From contig CBDDKR010000002.1 of the NCBI GenBank assembly GCA_965230345.1, positions 1,116,001 to 1,180,000 of the forward strand: DNA of 64,000 nt, written 5' to 3'. Below the pieces are notes generated by a model. The model saw only the letters and a list, made by a program, of their open reading frames with translations, was not told where the DNA came from and did no database searches. Each line of letters begins with the position of its first letter. Within the stretch, counting starts at the first letter, position 1. The translations under genes and the position numbers were made by a program. The stretch comes from JADKBO01 sp965230345 (GTDB taxonomy: Bacteria > Bacteroidota > Bacteroidia > Chitinophagales > Saprospiraceae). Shown piece by piece: positions 1 through 7,796 of the stretch.

Positions 1-1
1 G

Positions 2-298
2 TGGAATTTGGATAAATACACAATAAGTTGGTATTCTGAAAACCCTTCTAAAAAAGAGAAAAACGACTATATAAAATTAAATGAGAATATGACCTTTACG
101 AGTATTAGTGAGGGTGTATTTGAACGTGGAAAATGGCAATTACAACCTGCAAATAAACGACTCATTCTATCCAAAAAGGAGGAAAAAGGTAACTTGAAGT
201 TCTTCATCGAAAAACTTTCTGAAGATGAGTTGATTTTAATTATTGATGACGTTTCTGATCCCGAAGCAAAATACTTAAACATCCATTTTAAAAACTAG
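2..298 (+). CDS. Lipocalin-like protein, C-terminal part (5' end outside window)
   Basis: The reading frame is open to the left edge of the window (…Trp-Asn-Leu-Asp-Lys…), so this is the last ~98 residues of a longer protein. The pattern of alternating short strands with G-K-W-Q-L, a following R-L-I-L-S strand and a final 'L-S-E-D-E-L-I-L' strand resembles the C-terminal half of Bacteroidota lipocalin-like domain proteins, which are usually small secreted or lipoprotein barrels of unknown ligand. The signal peptide and lipobox would lie outside the window. The stop is followed after 4 bp by the sterol desaturase gene, so the two may be co-transcribed. Family assignment rests only on pattern and is tentative; a generic hypothetical protein is the alternative. 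Confidence 0.5.
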   Translation, partial: WNLDKYTISWYSENPSKKEKNDYIKLNENMTFTSISEGVFERGKWQLQPANKRLILSKKEEKGNLKFFIEKLSEDELILIIDDVSDPEAKYLNIHFKN

Positions 299-302
299 AA
301 TT

Positions 303-1178
303 ATGAGTTTTGCAAGACTTATTTCTCTTTTTGAGGAATCTCCCATAATGAGTTATATAGCCTATTTTTTCATTTTTAATATAACGATTATAGCCATTGA
401 AATAATTGTTGACTTAATAACAAAAAAGAAAAGACGCTGGAAAGATTCATTAGCCAACTTTTCTATTTTTCTAATCAATCAGGTGTTGGAAAAAACCATT
501 GTAGGTTCAATTGGAATTATTGCATTAATGCCTTTTCATTATATCACACCATTTGAGATTCCCGAATCTTGGTGGTCTTGGGTGTTAGCCATATTTGCGG
601 CGGATTTCACCTACTATTGGATGCACCGAATAGAACACGAACACCGCATTTTATGGGGAAATCATAGTGTGCATCATTCTTCGGAAGATTACAATTTGAC
701 GGTTTCTTTTCGATTAAGTATTATTGAACCAATAATTGAATGGATATTTCTAGTACCAATGATACTCATTGGCTTTAGCCCTTTTCAAGCAATTGTCGGG
801 TTAATATTTGTAGCTCAGTTTCAAACTTGGATTCATACCGAAAGAATAGGAAAACTTGGTTGGCTTGACTGGATACTTAACACTCCATCTGTGCATAGGG
901 TACATCATGGTTCGAATAGAAAATACTTGGATAAAAACTATGGAGGAATTACTATGATTTGGGATCACTTATTTGGCACCTATCAGAAAGAAGAGGAAAA
1001 AGTAGTATATGGTTTAACCCGACCTATTAACACAAATAATCCAATAAAAATCAACTTTATAGAATACAGAAATATTTGGCAAGATGTGAAGAAATGCAGA
1101 ACGTTAAAAGATAAACTTCGCATTGTTTTTGGAAATTTAATTTGGAAACCGGCTTATTTCAAAAAAGATCAAAAATGA
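303..1178 (+). CDS. Sterol desaturase / fatty acid hydroxylase superfamily membrane protein
   Basis: A 291-aa integral membrane di-iron oxygenase. The three histidine clusters of the family are visible: H108-x3-H112 (HRIEH), H121-x2-HH125 (HSVHH) and H198-x2-HH202 (HRVHH), which would coordinate two irons. Hydrophobic segments near residues 15-38, 55-78, 92-106 and 142-175 frame them. Length and motif spacing fit the AGMO/sterol desaturase type found in Bacteroidota, which hydroxylate lipid chains; the true substrate cannot be told. The start ATG at 303 directly follows the upstream gene, and the stop overlaps the start of the next gene by 4 bp (ATGA), so translation with the FMN reductase is probably coupled. 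An electron-donating role of the neighbouring flavin reductase is attractive but is only inference. Confidence 0.88.
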   Translation: MSFARLISLFEESPIMSYIAYFFIFNITIIAIEIIVDLITKKKRRWKDSLANFSIFLINQVLEKTIVGSIGIIALMPFHYITPFEIPESWWSWVLAIFAADFTYYWMHRIEHEHRILWGNHSVHHSSEDYNLTVSFRLSIIEPIIEWIFLVPMILIGFSPFQAIVGLIFVAQFQTWIHTERIGKLGWLDWILNTPSVHRVHHGSNRKYLDKNYGGITMIWDHLFGTYQKEEEKVVYGLTRPINTNNPIKINFIEYRNIWQDVKKCRTLKDKLRIVFGNLIWKPAYFKKDQK

Positions 1179-1705
1179 TTACTATTATATCTTCTACAGA
1201 CAGGCTACAAAGTAAAACACTTCAAGTGGCTCAACAAACGTTTAGTTATTTGCAAGAAATGACTAACCAAAAGACATTCTTTCTTGATTTGAGTCTCATT
1301 GACTTTAATGAGTTAAATTCCCCATCTTATCAGTCTGACAATACGTATGTAAATTCTATTCGACAAGAATATTTAATTCCATCATTGCAGTTTGTCTTCA
1401 TCATTCCAGAATATAATGGAAGTTTCCCTGGAATACTGAAATATTTTATTGATATTATTTCTACAGTCGATTTTAAGCCAACTTTTCTTAATAAATCGGC
1501 CCTACTATTAGGGGTTTCGGAAGGAAGGGCGGGAAATCTAAGAGGACTAACTCACTTTGCTTCAATATTGATGCATATGGGACTAATGGTTATACCCAAA
1601 AGCTTACCTATTTCATCTATCAGCAATAACATCAATGATGAGGGCAATTTGTCTATTCAAACTGAAAAAAGTATTCGAAACTGTCTTTCAATACTAAATT
1701 TATAA
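1175..1705 (+). CDS. NAD(P)H-dependent FMN reductase family protein
   Basis: A 176-aa flavodoxin-fold protein. The segment P-E-Y-N-G-S-F-P-G-I-L-K-Y-F-I-D is the flavin-binding signature of the NADPH-dependent FMN reductase family (chromate/azo reductase type), and the N-terminal I-T-I-I-S-S-T-D-R strand-turn would bind the FMN phosphate. The start ATG at 1175 was chosen because it overlaps the preceding stop by 4 bp and begins exactly at the first beta strand; an in-frame ATG at 1142 would add 11 residues encoded inside the desaturase gene. Cytoplasmic. Position in the operon suggests it could supply electrons or reduced flavin to the membrane di-iron enzyme, which is inference. Confidence 0.82.
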   Translation: MITIISSTDRLQSKTLQVAQQTFSYLQEMTNQKTFFLDLSLIDFNELNSPSYQSDNTYVNSIRQEYLIPSLQFVFIIPEYNGSFPGILKYFIDIISTVDFKPTFLNKSALLLGVSEGRAGNLRGLTHFASILMHMGLMVIPKSLPISSISNNINDEGNLSIQTEKSIRNCLSILNL

Positions 1706-1707
1706 AA

Positions 1708-2619
1708 GTGAAAAATTCTTTTATAATTTGTATAGTTATAACATTTACGCCATATAATTTACAAGCACAAAATGAACTGGAAGTTATTAAAATAAGCTAT
1801 ATGCGTTGTCAAAATTCGGCTATTAATAACGAAAGATTTAAAGTACTTAATGATGTGTCAGTTAACACTAGAATAATTGATTTTTTTACTCATTATGGTC
1901 ATTATATAGGTAAGAAAAAATTAGAATTGTCTTATCAATTAGAGTATCAGAATTTTTCTCAAACGACAAATGCAAAAAGTGTTTTAGGAAATTCTACTTT
2001 ATCTTCAATTCAAAAAGAATATTATGAAACACCTCCATTTTCAAAACTTTCATTGACCTCTGGTGTACAAAAATTATTCAAGAATAATTGGAGCGGTTCT
2101 ACAAGTATTACAGTCAATTATACAGATGACGTTTGTAATAATAAACTTAGAAGTAACCTAAGTTGGGGTAGTATAACTTATCTTGAAAAACAAGGGAGTA
2201 ATAAGTTTTCCTATGGATTTGGTGTGTTTTTAAACCAAGTAGAAAGCAGACTACTATTAACTCCTGTTTTAGGTCTAAAAATTCAAAGTAATAAAAGAGG
2301 TGTCGAACTGCTTTTTCCTGAAAAATTAAGGATTTGGCAGAAATTGAACAATACTAGTTACCTTGAGGCGTTTGCTAATTACAACTCTTTCTCCATAAGA
2401 TATACTGAAAAGAAAGAACTTATTTCAACAGAAATATTTTACATAGAGTCTGGTATTTCATATCATTATAAATGGAAAAATGTTTTGAAGCTTTCATTAG
2501 GAGGAAATATTCCAATAGTTTTTTATTCTTCTCATTCTAAGATTGAATTGACTCATTATACGCTTAGTAACTCTATAGGTATAAATACGTCAATTTCACT
2601 AATTATTCCAAATGGATAA
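1708..2619 (+). CDS. Secreted hypothetical protein, likely outer-membrane or surface barrel
   Basis: A 303-aa protein starting at GTG 1708, two bases after the previous stop. Residues 1-21 form a signal peptide (hydrophobic core then L-Q-A-Q), with cleavage likely after Ala20. The rest is rich in alternating aromatic/polar strands and Asn/Ser/Tyr (for example L-E-L-S-Y-Q-L-E-Y-Q-N-F and the C-terminal I-G-I-N-T-S-I-S-L-I), typical of Bacteroidota outer-membrane beta-barrels. No enzyme motif or sorting domain is seen. It appears to be the last gene of the run that starts with the desaturase. I do not recognise a named family. Confidence 0.55.
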   Translation: MKNSFIICIVITFTPYNLQAQNELEVIKISYMRCQNSAINNERFKVLNDVSVNTRIIDFFTHYGHYIGKKKLELSYQLEYQNFSQTTNAKSVLGNSTLSSIQKEYYETPPFSKLSLTSGVQKLFKNNWSGSTSITVNYTDDVCNNKLRSNLSWGSITYLEKQGSNKFSYGFGVFLNQVESRLLLTPVLGLKIQSNKRGVELLFPEKLRIWQKLNNTSYLEAFANYNSFSIRYTEKKELISTEIFYIESGISYHYKWKNVLKLSLGGNIPIVFYSSHSKIELTHYTLSNSIGINTSISLIIPNG

Positions 2620-2724
2620 AATAGGTTTCATAACAGGGTGAATAAGTAATACTGGTTCACCTGCAAACTTGAACCATTTTTGCTTTTAATTAACTATTTT
2701 GCAATTCTAGGGATTGGTGAGTAG

Positions 2725-2871
2725 AAATCCTATACCTTTCATTCAAAAGACAGTTATCAACCACCTTTTGGATTAGTCGGTACTATCGCAAATAGATTGA
2801 TAATTAAGTTAAAGCTTAAGGAGATTTTTGATTATCGTCAAGAAGCATTGTCTAATTTATTCAAAAGGTAA
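2725..2871 (+). pseudogene. Relic of an SRPBCC-family (polyketide cyclase-like) gene, C-terminal piece
   Basis: Between the stop at 2722-2724 and the stop at 2869-2871 lies an open frame with no start codon encoding K-S-Y-T-F-H-S-K-D… followed by P-P-F-G-L-V-G-T-I-A-N and then E-I-F-D-Y-R-Q-E-A-L. This matches the usual end of SRPBCC ligand-binding proteins (P-x-G-x-L-G-x-hydrophobic stretch, then a helix with I-F-x-Y-R). No intact upstream part exists: the frame before it is closed, although a short P-A-N-L-N stretch in another frame near 2660 could be what is left of the N-terminal helix. It is best read as a decayed gene. The remaining part of the 2620-3089 spacer shows no other feature. 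Confidence 0.5.
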
Positions 2872-3089
2872 AAATCAACTCGAAGGGAATGGTATACTTA
2901 AGGTTAGAATAAATTGAACAAAATCGATAGGGACTTTTCTAGAGTAAATCTATAATTATGTAGTTTTGGTCTAAGAATAAGAACTTAATTCATCGTATTT
3001 GAGTTTGGAAAAAAGAAGGACTTAGAGTTTGTCACAATTATAATAGTAAATATGAGAACTCAAGATCCAATAAAGAAATAAATATAAAG

Positions 3090-3569
3090 ATGGATTCACG
3101 AAAACAATTTGTTTTTAATAGCAATAGAGGAGGAGTAAGTGGTATTGGCGCTTTGATCACATTTATTCTTATCATAGTAGGCATCTATTATTTGATAAAG
3201 GGCGTGTATTTTGTATTGGGTATTATTGCTCCTGCGCTATTAATAGCAACGTTAATTATAGATTTTAAAGTGGTAACGGGTTACTTGAAGTTCCTTTTAG
3301 ATACACTGAAAAAGAACCCCATTCTTGGGATAATTTTTATCTTAATGACCGTAATTGGGTCACCATTTGTTGCTGGTTATTTATTTGCCAAGGCCATGAT
3401 GAAAAGATCACTTAAAAAGTATACTCAACCATTAACTCAAGAACAACATGATCAATATACAGAGTATGAAGAAGTTGTGGATGACGAATCATTTTTAGAG
3501 CTACCTAAAGAAAAAGAGGCCATTAGGGTTAAAAAGGAATCAAATAATTATGACGATTTATTTGAATGA
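3090..3569 (+). CDS. Small integral membrane protein of unknown function
   Basis: A 159-aa protein with three predicted membrane segments (about residues 18-36, 40-58 and 78-100) and a charged cytoplasmic-type tail of ~55 residues rich in Glu, Asp and Lys. No catalytic motif is visible. Start ATG at 3090 is the first in frame after a long non-coding spacer containing the SRPBCC relic. The gene is separated from the following lipoprotein-type methyltransferase by only 29 bp, so the two are probably one transcript. The family appears to be a Bacteroidota-restricted membrane protein; I do not recognise a name. Confidence 0.65.
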   Translation: MDSRKQFVFNSNRGGVSGIGALITFILIIVGIYYLIKGVYFVLGIIAPALLIATLIIDFKVVTGYLKFLLDTLKKNPILGIIFILMTVIGSPFVAGYLFAKAMMKRSLKKYTQPLTQEQHDQYTEYEEVVDDESFLELPKEKEAIRVKKESNNYDDLFE

Positions 3570-3598
3570 TAAATTAGACCCTTTAATACATCAGTAAT

Positions 3599-4255
3599 AT
3601 GCGGAAATTTGTGCAGTTTTCTTTCTTTCTAATTTTATTTGCAGGGTGTAAGTTGAACTCTGGAAAGAATTCTGGATCTCATTTTGGAAGCCCGGATTAT
3701 ACCGTTATAAACCAAGAAAATAAAAGTAGAGATACTTGGCAAAAACCAAATCTGGTTATTGAGAAACTTGGAGACATATCTCAAAAAACCATAGCAGATA
3801 TTGGTGCTGGAACAGGATACTTTACCTTTAGGTTAGCATTAAAAGCGAATAAAGTAATTGCAATAGAAATTGACCCTAATATGATTGCCTTAATTGATGC
3901 CTTTAGTATCAATTTGCCCGAAGAGCTGCAGAAAAAGGTTGAAACCCGCCTAGCAACACCGTCCAATTCTAGTTTAGAGAAAGGAGAGGCAGATATCATT
4001 GTTATTATTAATACCATTACCTATATAAAAGAGAAGGAAAGATATTTGAAACACCTTTATAACATATTACCTGAAAATGGACAATTGGTTATTGTTGACT
4101 ACAAGTCCAAGGCATTACCCATCAAAAAGGAAGTTGGTCAATTTGAAGAGAGTGTTTCATATTTAGAATCTTTGGCGTCACAATGCGGGTATAATAGCAT
4201 TGATGTAGACGTTGAATCTCTGGATTATCAGTACATTTTAATGGTAGGTAAGTAA
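3599..4255 (+). CDS. Class I SAM-dependent methyltransferase with lipoprotein signal peptide
   Basis: A 218-aa protein whose first 17 residues are a lipoprotein signal (hydrophobic core, lipobox L-F-A-G-C with Cys17), followed by a Ser/Gly/Asn-rich linker and a methyltransferase domain: motif I D67-I-G-A-G-T-G-Y-F75, the acidic ribose-binding end of strand 2 around E90-I-D92, and motif IV-like D-I-I-V-I-I-N near residue 130. The domain belongs to the Methyltransf_11/25 type. Export is odd, because S-adenosylmethionine is cytoplasmic; related exported methyltransferases with a 'D-x-W-Q-K-P' entry segment exist in Bacteroidota and Proteobacteria, with unknown role. Start ATG 3599 is required for the signal. 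Probably co-transcribed with the membrane protein just upstream. Confidence 0.75.
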   Translation: MRKFVQFSFFLILFAGCKLNSGKNSGSHFGSPDYTVINQENKSRDTWQKPNLVIEKLGDISQKTIADIGAGTGYFTFRLALKANKVIAIEIDPNMIALIDAFSINLPEELQKKVETRLATPSNSSLEKGEADIIVIINTITYIKEKERYLKHLYNILPENGQLVIVDYKSKALPIKKEVGQFEESVSYLESLASQCGYNSIDVDVESLDYQYILMVGK

Positions 4256-4664
4256 GGTTTTCTTTATCATCTTTGTCTTGATACAAAGAAGCAAAAATCA
4301 AGAGCTTCATTCATTTCTTAACGTTCGGTATCCATAAAATGTCTAAACGAATTGAGTTATCATCTTTTCTGACTTGACTCAGAAAAGAAGCAAAAGAACT
4401 CAAGACTATAATTCTCATTTAACGGTTTCCTACCCTTTGATTTTACTAAATGAAAAAAACTCGCTTTCAGCTCAAACAGTTTTTCATTCTTCACGCAAAA
4501 TCAAACGCATAAACCTATTCGAATTAAGGTCGATTAGCATTGAAAGTGTTTTTTTACATGGCTTCTTGCTTTAGAATAGGAATTTAAACAGAAAGGATTA
4601 TCCTCTTTTCATCGGACAAATCAAGAAAATAGAAGAATTCAGCCGGCTCTCTGCACTACGTATT
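4256..4664 (+). repeat. Non-coding interspersed-repeat-like element
   Basis: No gene is credible here. Two related sub-repeats are visible, each a short hairpin with ends CTTGA…TCAAG around the word AAAGAAGCAAAA: 4277-4302 and 4373-4404. Further on is an ACTCGCTTTCAGCTCAAAC word (about 4449-4467) with a long pyrimidine-rich continuation up to ~4575. From memory, blocks of this kind (CTTGATACAAAGAAGC… and CTCGCTTCGCTCAAACAG) are dispersed intergenic repeats in many Bacteroidota genomes. A 66-codon open frame at 4374-4574 lies wholly within it and is rejected as coding. The element separates the methyltransferase gene from the convergent AlkC-like gene. Confidence 0.5.
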
Positions 4665-5771
4665 TTATACTCCTTTTAATTCAAAATCAAATTTTTGTTG
4701 TTCAACTCCATTTAATATTAAAGCAACTTGATGCTTTCCATTATAGTATTTTCGAGTAGTTATGGGTTTAATAGGGTGTTTTCTTTCAACTTGATTTTTA
4801 GATAAAGAAGCATATTTTTTCTCACTTATTTTGAAGACTTTTTTTGCTAAAGATCCATTTGCTTTTAGAAAGTATATGGCATATTCTAAGCGAATCAAAA
4901 CAACTTCTTTTGCCTTGTTTTCTAGAATAAAGTTGAATGGTAGATGTTTTCCATATTCTACGATCGGATTTAGTACTTTGAAATCTGTAATTTGGATTTG
5001 ATTAGGAGGAGCAAACCCAAATAATGAAAGCACCTCCGAATTGCCAGCTTTAAGGAGTGTTCTACAAGCATGTTTAACAACCCAATCTAAGTTTTTGTTA
5101 TTCCCTTTCCACGATTTTGCAAGCTTAATAACCATTTCAGGGTTGTCTTTTGAAACATCATTTAAGTTATTTGCAACACTTCTTCTAACATACTCCGATT
5201 CGTCATCTTTTAGTCGATCTAAAATTGGAATAATGGGTGAAGGATCTGATTTGAATGCTGGGATTGCCATTGCCCAGGGCAGCCTAGATCGACTCCCTTC
5301 AGATGCCAATCTTCGTACGTGGAGATTTTTACTTTTAGACCATTTATTCAAATGAACAACCATTTTTTCTGGGTAACGGAGGATAAAAGGACGTACAGCA
5401 AATTCACAACTCGTAAACGTGGTAATAATAGGAAATGCTTGAACCGAAGTATCAAAGTAATCCAACCCAAAGTACTCTATAAAATCGGGTATAAACATGA
5501 ATTCTACACTTGATTCTTTGATTCCAGCAGCTTTAAGATTATTTAACCACTTATATATAGTTTCCACGTTTTGATGATAGTCTTGGGTTAAGCATCTTCC
5601 TAAAGAAGTGGTAATGTGACGCATTCTTTCTTTAAGCTCTTTTAGCTCCCAATCTTTATCAAAAAGAATTTCATAGAATCCTTTACGATCAAAGGATGTC
5701 GTTTGTTCTAAATGAGGGATGATTTGATCAAAGAAATTCTTATTATAAACATTTTTAAAAAGTTCTGCCAT
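4665..5771 (-). CDS. DNA alkylation repair protein (AlkC-like, HEAT-repeat glycosylase fold)
   Basis: A 368-aa protein. Residues ~1-260 are helical with HEAT-like repeats, including the characteristic H-V-R-R-L-A-S-E-G-S-R-S-R-L-P-W-A segment and Y-V-R-R-S-V-A-N-N-L-N-D-V-S-K, then R-T-L-L-K-A-G. These are hallmarks of the AlkC/AlkD superfamily of alkylpurine DNA glycosylases. The C-terminal ~100 residues look like an all-beta immunoglobulin-like domain (H-Q-V-A-L-I-L-N-G at the end), the arrangement known from AlkC-type enzymes, which excise 3-methyladenine/3-methylcytosine. It is monocistronic, convergent with the upstream block. Start ATG at 5771 (MAELFKNVYN). Cytoplasmic. Substrate range cannot be read from sequence. 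Confidence 0.82.
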   Translation of the reverse strand: MAELFKNVYNKNFFDQIIPHLEQTTSFDRKGFYEILFDKDWELKELKERMRHITTSLGRCLTQDYHQNVETIYKWLNNLKAAGIKESSVEFMFIPDFIEYFGLDYFDTSVQAFPIITTFTSCEFAVRPFILRYPEKMVVHLNKWSKSKNLHVRRLASEGSRSRLPWAMAIPAFKSDPSPIIPILDRLKDDESEYVRRSVANNLNDVSKDNPEMVIKLAKSWKGNNKNLDWVVKHACRTLLKAGNSEVLSLFGFAPPNQIQITDFKVLNPIVEYGKHLPFNFILENKAKEVVLIRLEYAIYFLKANGSLAKKVFKISEKKYASLSKNQVERKHPIKPITTRKYYNGKHQVALILNGVEQQKFDFELKGV

Positions 5772-5885
5772 GGCATTATAATTTTAATAGAGTTTGACCT
5801 GTTTTTCTAAAGCATTAATTTAAGAGAAAGCATAATTCGTCGATAAGGATTGACCTTTAATGGATGAGTTCTTTATGGAAAAAAA

Positions 5886-6317
5886 CTAAATATTCCCGTC
5901 TTCATCGATGGGTAAAAAAGGATTGTATGCAATTTCCCAAAGGTGACCATCAGGGTCTTTAATATAACTACTATATCCTCCCCAAAAGACGTCTTCAGGA
6001 TATTTTATAATGGTCACTTGCTTATTCTCTAAGTATTGTATTAACTGATCAACTTCCTCTTTAGATCGAGTATTATAAGCCAAACTAAACCCCTTAAAGC
6101 CTTCTCCTTTTGGATCGACTTGAGCATCTTCTGCCAGTTTATCCTTGGGATAGAGAGAAAGCATAATACCGTTCAATTTGAAAAACCGAATGTTGTCATT
6201 GCTACTTGAATGTCGTTGCCAACCCAATATGTTTTCATAGAAATGGGTTGATTTTTCTAGGGACTCTACACCCAGACCAATTATGGTTAGTCTTGGTTCA
6301 AATTTAGGAGTATTCAT
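5886..6317 (-). CDS. VOC family (glyoxalase/bleomycin-resistance-like) protein
   Basis: A 143-aa single-unit vicinal-oxygen-chelate protein. It starts with the usual L-T-I-I-G-L-G-V strand, has Y-E-N-I-L-G-W in the first repeat and ends with Y-I-K-D-P-D-G-H-L-W-E-I-A-Y-N-P, the conserved C-terminal metal-site strand of the fold (Glu of W-E). Two beta-alpha-beta-beta-beta units are recognisable. Members bind divalent metal and act as dioxygenases, lyases, isomerases or drug-binding proteins; this one cannot be specified. It stands alone, 114 bp downstream of nothing else on its strand, with the divergent MerC gene upstream. Confidence 0.82.
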   Translation of the reverse strand: MNTPKFEPRLTIIGLGVESLEKSTHFYENILGWQRHSSSNDNIRFFKLNGIMLSLYPKDKLAEDAQVDPKGEGFKGFSLAYNTRSKEEVDQLIQYLENKQVTIIKYPEDVFWGGYSSYIKDPDGHLWEIAYNPFLPIDEDGNI

Positions 6318-6376
6318 AATTGCATGAAGTCTGATTTAGATATACACAAGATAAAAAACAATAATCAATTAGTTTT

Positions 6377-6415
6377 TGCAACAATGCTGCATTAATGATG
6401 TTTTGTTTATATTTG
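6377..6415 (+). promoter_or_regulatory. Putative Zur/Fur-type operator and -7 element before merC-like gene
   Basis: At 6377-6391 is a near-perfect palindrome TGCAACAATGCTGCA (reads TGCArCAwTGyTGCA on both strands). Seventeen bases later, at 6408-6415, is TATATTTG, an exact match to the Bacteroidota -7 consensus TAnnTTTG. The palindrome covers the position where the -33 element should sit, as expected for a repressor site. Fur-family metal regulators use AT-rich TGCAA…TTGCA-like boxes and MerC genes in Bacteroidota often sit beside a Fur/Zur regulator, so zinc control is a reasonable inference, not shown. Confidence 0.45.
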
Positions 6416-6433
6416 TGTTCGGAAATAAGGTTT

Positions 6434-6820
6434 ATGAATAAGTTTTTTAGTCTTCATTTAGATTTATTAGGATTTATTACTTCTTTTATTTGTGCAATTC
6501 ACTGCATGGCGGTTCCATTGATATTTTCATTTGGGCTAATGGGTGCTGGGGGATTTAGTCACAATCACGCTTTTGATTTTATCCTTATCGGACTTGGAAT
6601 CGTAATAGCAGGCTATACCATATTTAAGGATTATAAAAAGTACAAAAACGTTTTGCCTTTTATGGTTGGAATAATTGGAATAACATTCTTATTGATTGGA
6701 TTAAATGGTCACAATCTAATGTTTAGCGTTAGTAGTGTTTTAGGTGGATGTATGTTGGCAACAGCACATTATTTAAACTGGAAGAAAAACCACTCAAAAA
6801 CGAGGACGTCTATTTCTTAG
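6434..6820 (+). CDS. MerC domain-containing membrane protein
   Basis: A 128-aa protein with four hydrophobic segments (about 10-32, 44-62, 72-90, 94-112). The MerC signature is in the first helix: F-I-C20-A-I-H-C24-M-A-V-P, the cysteine pair thought to pass metal ions across the membrane, and a His-rich loop (S-H-N-H) follows. The start at ATG 6434 was chosen because it gives the usual MerC N-terminus and lies 18 bp after the -7 promoter element; an in-frame ATG at 6395 lies upstream of that element and would not be transcribed from it. In Bacteroidota such stand-alone MerC proteins are more likely to be involved in zinc or other metal uptake than in mercury resistance. Monocistronic. Confidence 0.8.
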   Translation: MNKFFSLHLDLLGFITSFICAIHCMAVPLIFSFGLMGAGGFSHNHAFDFILIGLGIVIAGYTIFKDYKKYKNVLPFMVGIIGITFLLIGLNGHNLMFSVSSVLGGCMLATAHYLNWKKNHSKTRTSIS

Positions 6821-7058
6821 TTAGAGAAAGGAGCTGAAATTGCGTACATACCCTTAATTTCTAATAACTCAGATTACTTTTAAGACCTAAACAATGGCTA
6901 ACCTTTCTAAAACGGTAATCTTCTGAATACTTTTTTTTTATAAAATACTTGTTGATAAATGCATATTATTTGTTCTGATCTTATGATCGGGGTATAGATC
7001 GTAATTATTAATAATTTGGATTCGCAATAAAATACTTAATGCACAAAACTGATTAAGC

Positions 7059-7217
7059 CTATTCAGATTTAGTATCATCCAATTCTTCCGCGGAAGAATC
7101 AATTAATTCTTCACCTTCACGAGGGCTTAATTTATAAATTAAGTATGCAAATCCAGCTATCAGGTGGAGGATAATAATGAGTAATAAAATTTTTGTACTA
7201 AGGTCTAGACTTTCCAT
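7059..7217 (-). CDS. 52-aa single-span membrane peptide
   Basis: A small gene reading ATG at 7217 to TAG at 7059. The product has a short polar start (M-E-S-L-D-L-S-T), a strongly hydrophobic helix (about residues 9-28, I-L-L-L-I-I-I-L-H-L-I-A-G-F-A), a positively charged K-L-S-P-R flank and an acidic tail (E-G-E-E-L-I-D … E-E-L-D-D-T-K-S-E). This orderly N-out/C-in design with compositionally distinct zones argues for a real gene rather than chance. No known family recognised. It lies between the MerC gene and the cold-shock-domain gene, 117 bp downstream of the latter's stop and on the same strand, so it could be a second gene on that transcript. Confidence 0.55.
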   Translation of the reverse strand: MESLDLSTKILLLIIILHLIAGFAYLIYKLSPREGEELIDSSAEELDDTKSE

Positions 7218-7334
7218 TATTTCATCGTTTGATGACAAGATAAAGTTATCTATAAAAATGTAAATGGATCGTGACAGATGTTACCCTAAGTTTATTAATC
7301 TTTTTACAAACCTTGATATGGCTAGGTTTAATTT

Positions 7335-7796
7335 TTATAAAAAGATTCTAACGACATTTACGGCTCTAACTCCTTTTTGGTTTTTTTCTGTTTCGTAATC
7401 AACAATGTGATTTTGACTAATGCCTTCATAAGCGTCATTAATGTGCACAAAAACTGACTCTTTAGTAGCTTTGTTTATAATAAATCCATACCCCTTGTCT
7501 GCTTGAAAACTTTTTACTTTACCTCTAAATACTTTCTCCTTTTTAGTGTTAAAATTCATTCCAGCAGATAAAGAGATATCCTCAGCTTTAACTTCAAACT
7601 TATTTGAAGGATCTGGTTTCTCAGATGTTAAATTGCCATTTTCATCAACATACATCAATTGATCTTGTAAGGACAACTTACCTTGTTCAGCTTTTTCAAG
7701 TTTTCGTTGTTCTCTACGTTCCATTTTGGATTGTTTCTTTTTTGATTTTTTTTTCTCTCTTTCTTGTTTATTAAATGTTTGTTGTGATTTACCCAT
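7335..7796 (-). CDS. Cold-shock-domain protein with basic N-terminal extension
   Basis: A 153-aa protein. Residues 1-40 are a highly basic, probably unstructured or helical tail (M-G-K-S-Q-Q-T-F-N-K then repeated Lys/Glu/Arg), residues 41-80 an acidic linker (M-Y-V-D-E-N-G-N), and residues 90-150 a cold-shock OB-fold with RNP1 K101-G-Y-G-F-I106 and RNP2 V115-F-V-H-I119. This M-G-K-S-Q-Q-T-F-N-K type is widespread in Bacteroidota. It binds single-stranded RNA or DNA, probably as a cytoplasmic RNA chaperone. The AT-rich region upstream (7797-8413) offers a long 5' leader, common for cold-shock genes, but no specific element could be identified. Confidence 0.88.
   Translation of the reverse strand: MGKSQQTFNKQEREKKKSKKKQSKMERREQRKLEKAEQGKLSLQDQLMYVDENGNLTSEKPDPSNKFEVKAEDISLSAGMNFNTKKEKVFRGKVKSFQADKGYGFIINKATKESVFVHINDAYEGISQNHIVDYETEKNQKGVRAVNVVRIFL

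Noticed and set aside
4374..4574. 66-codon frame on the plus strand
   Set aside because: It lies wholly inside the repeat-like element, starts within one of its hairpins and has no protein-like composition.
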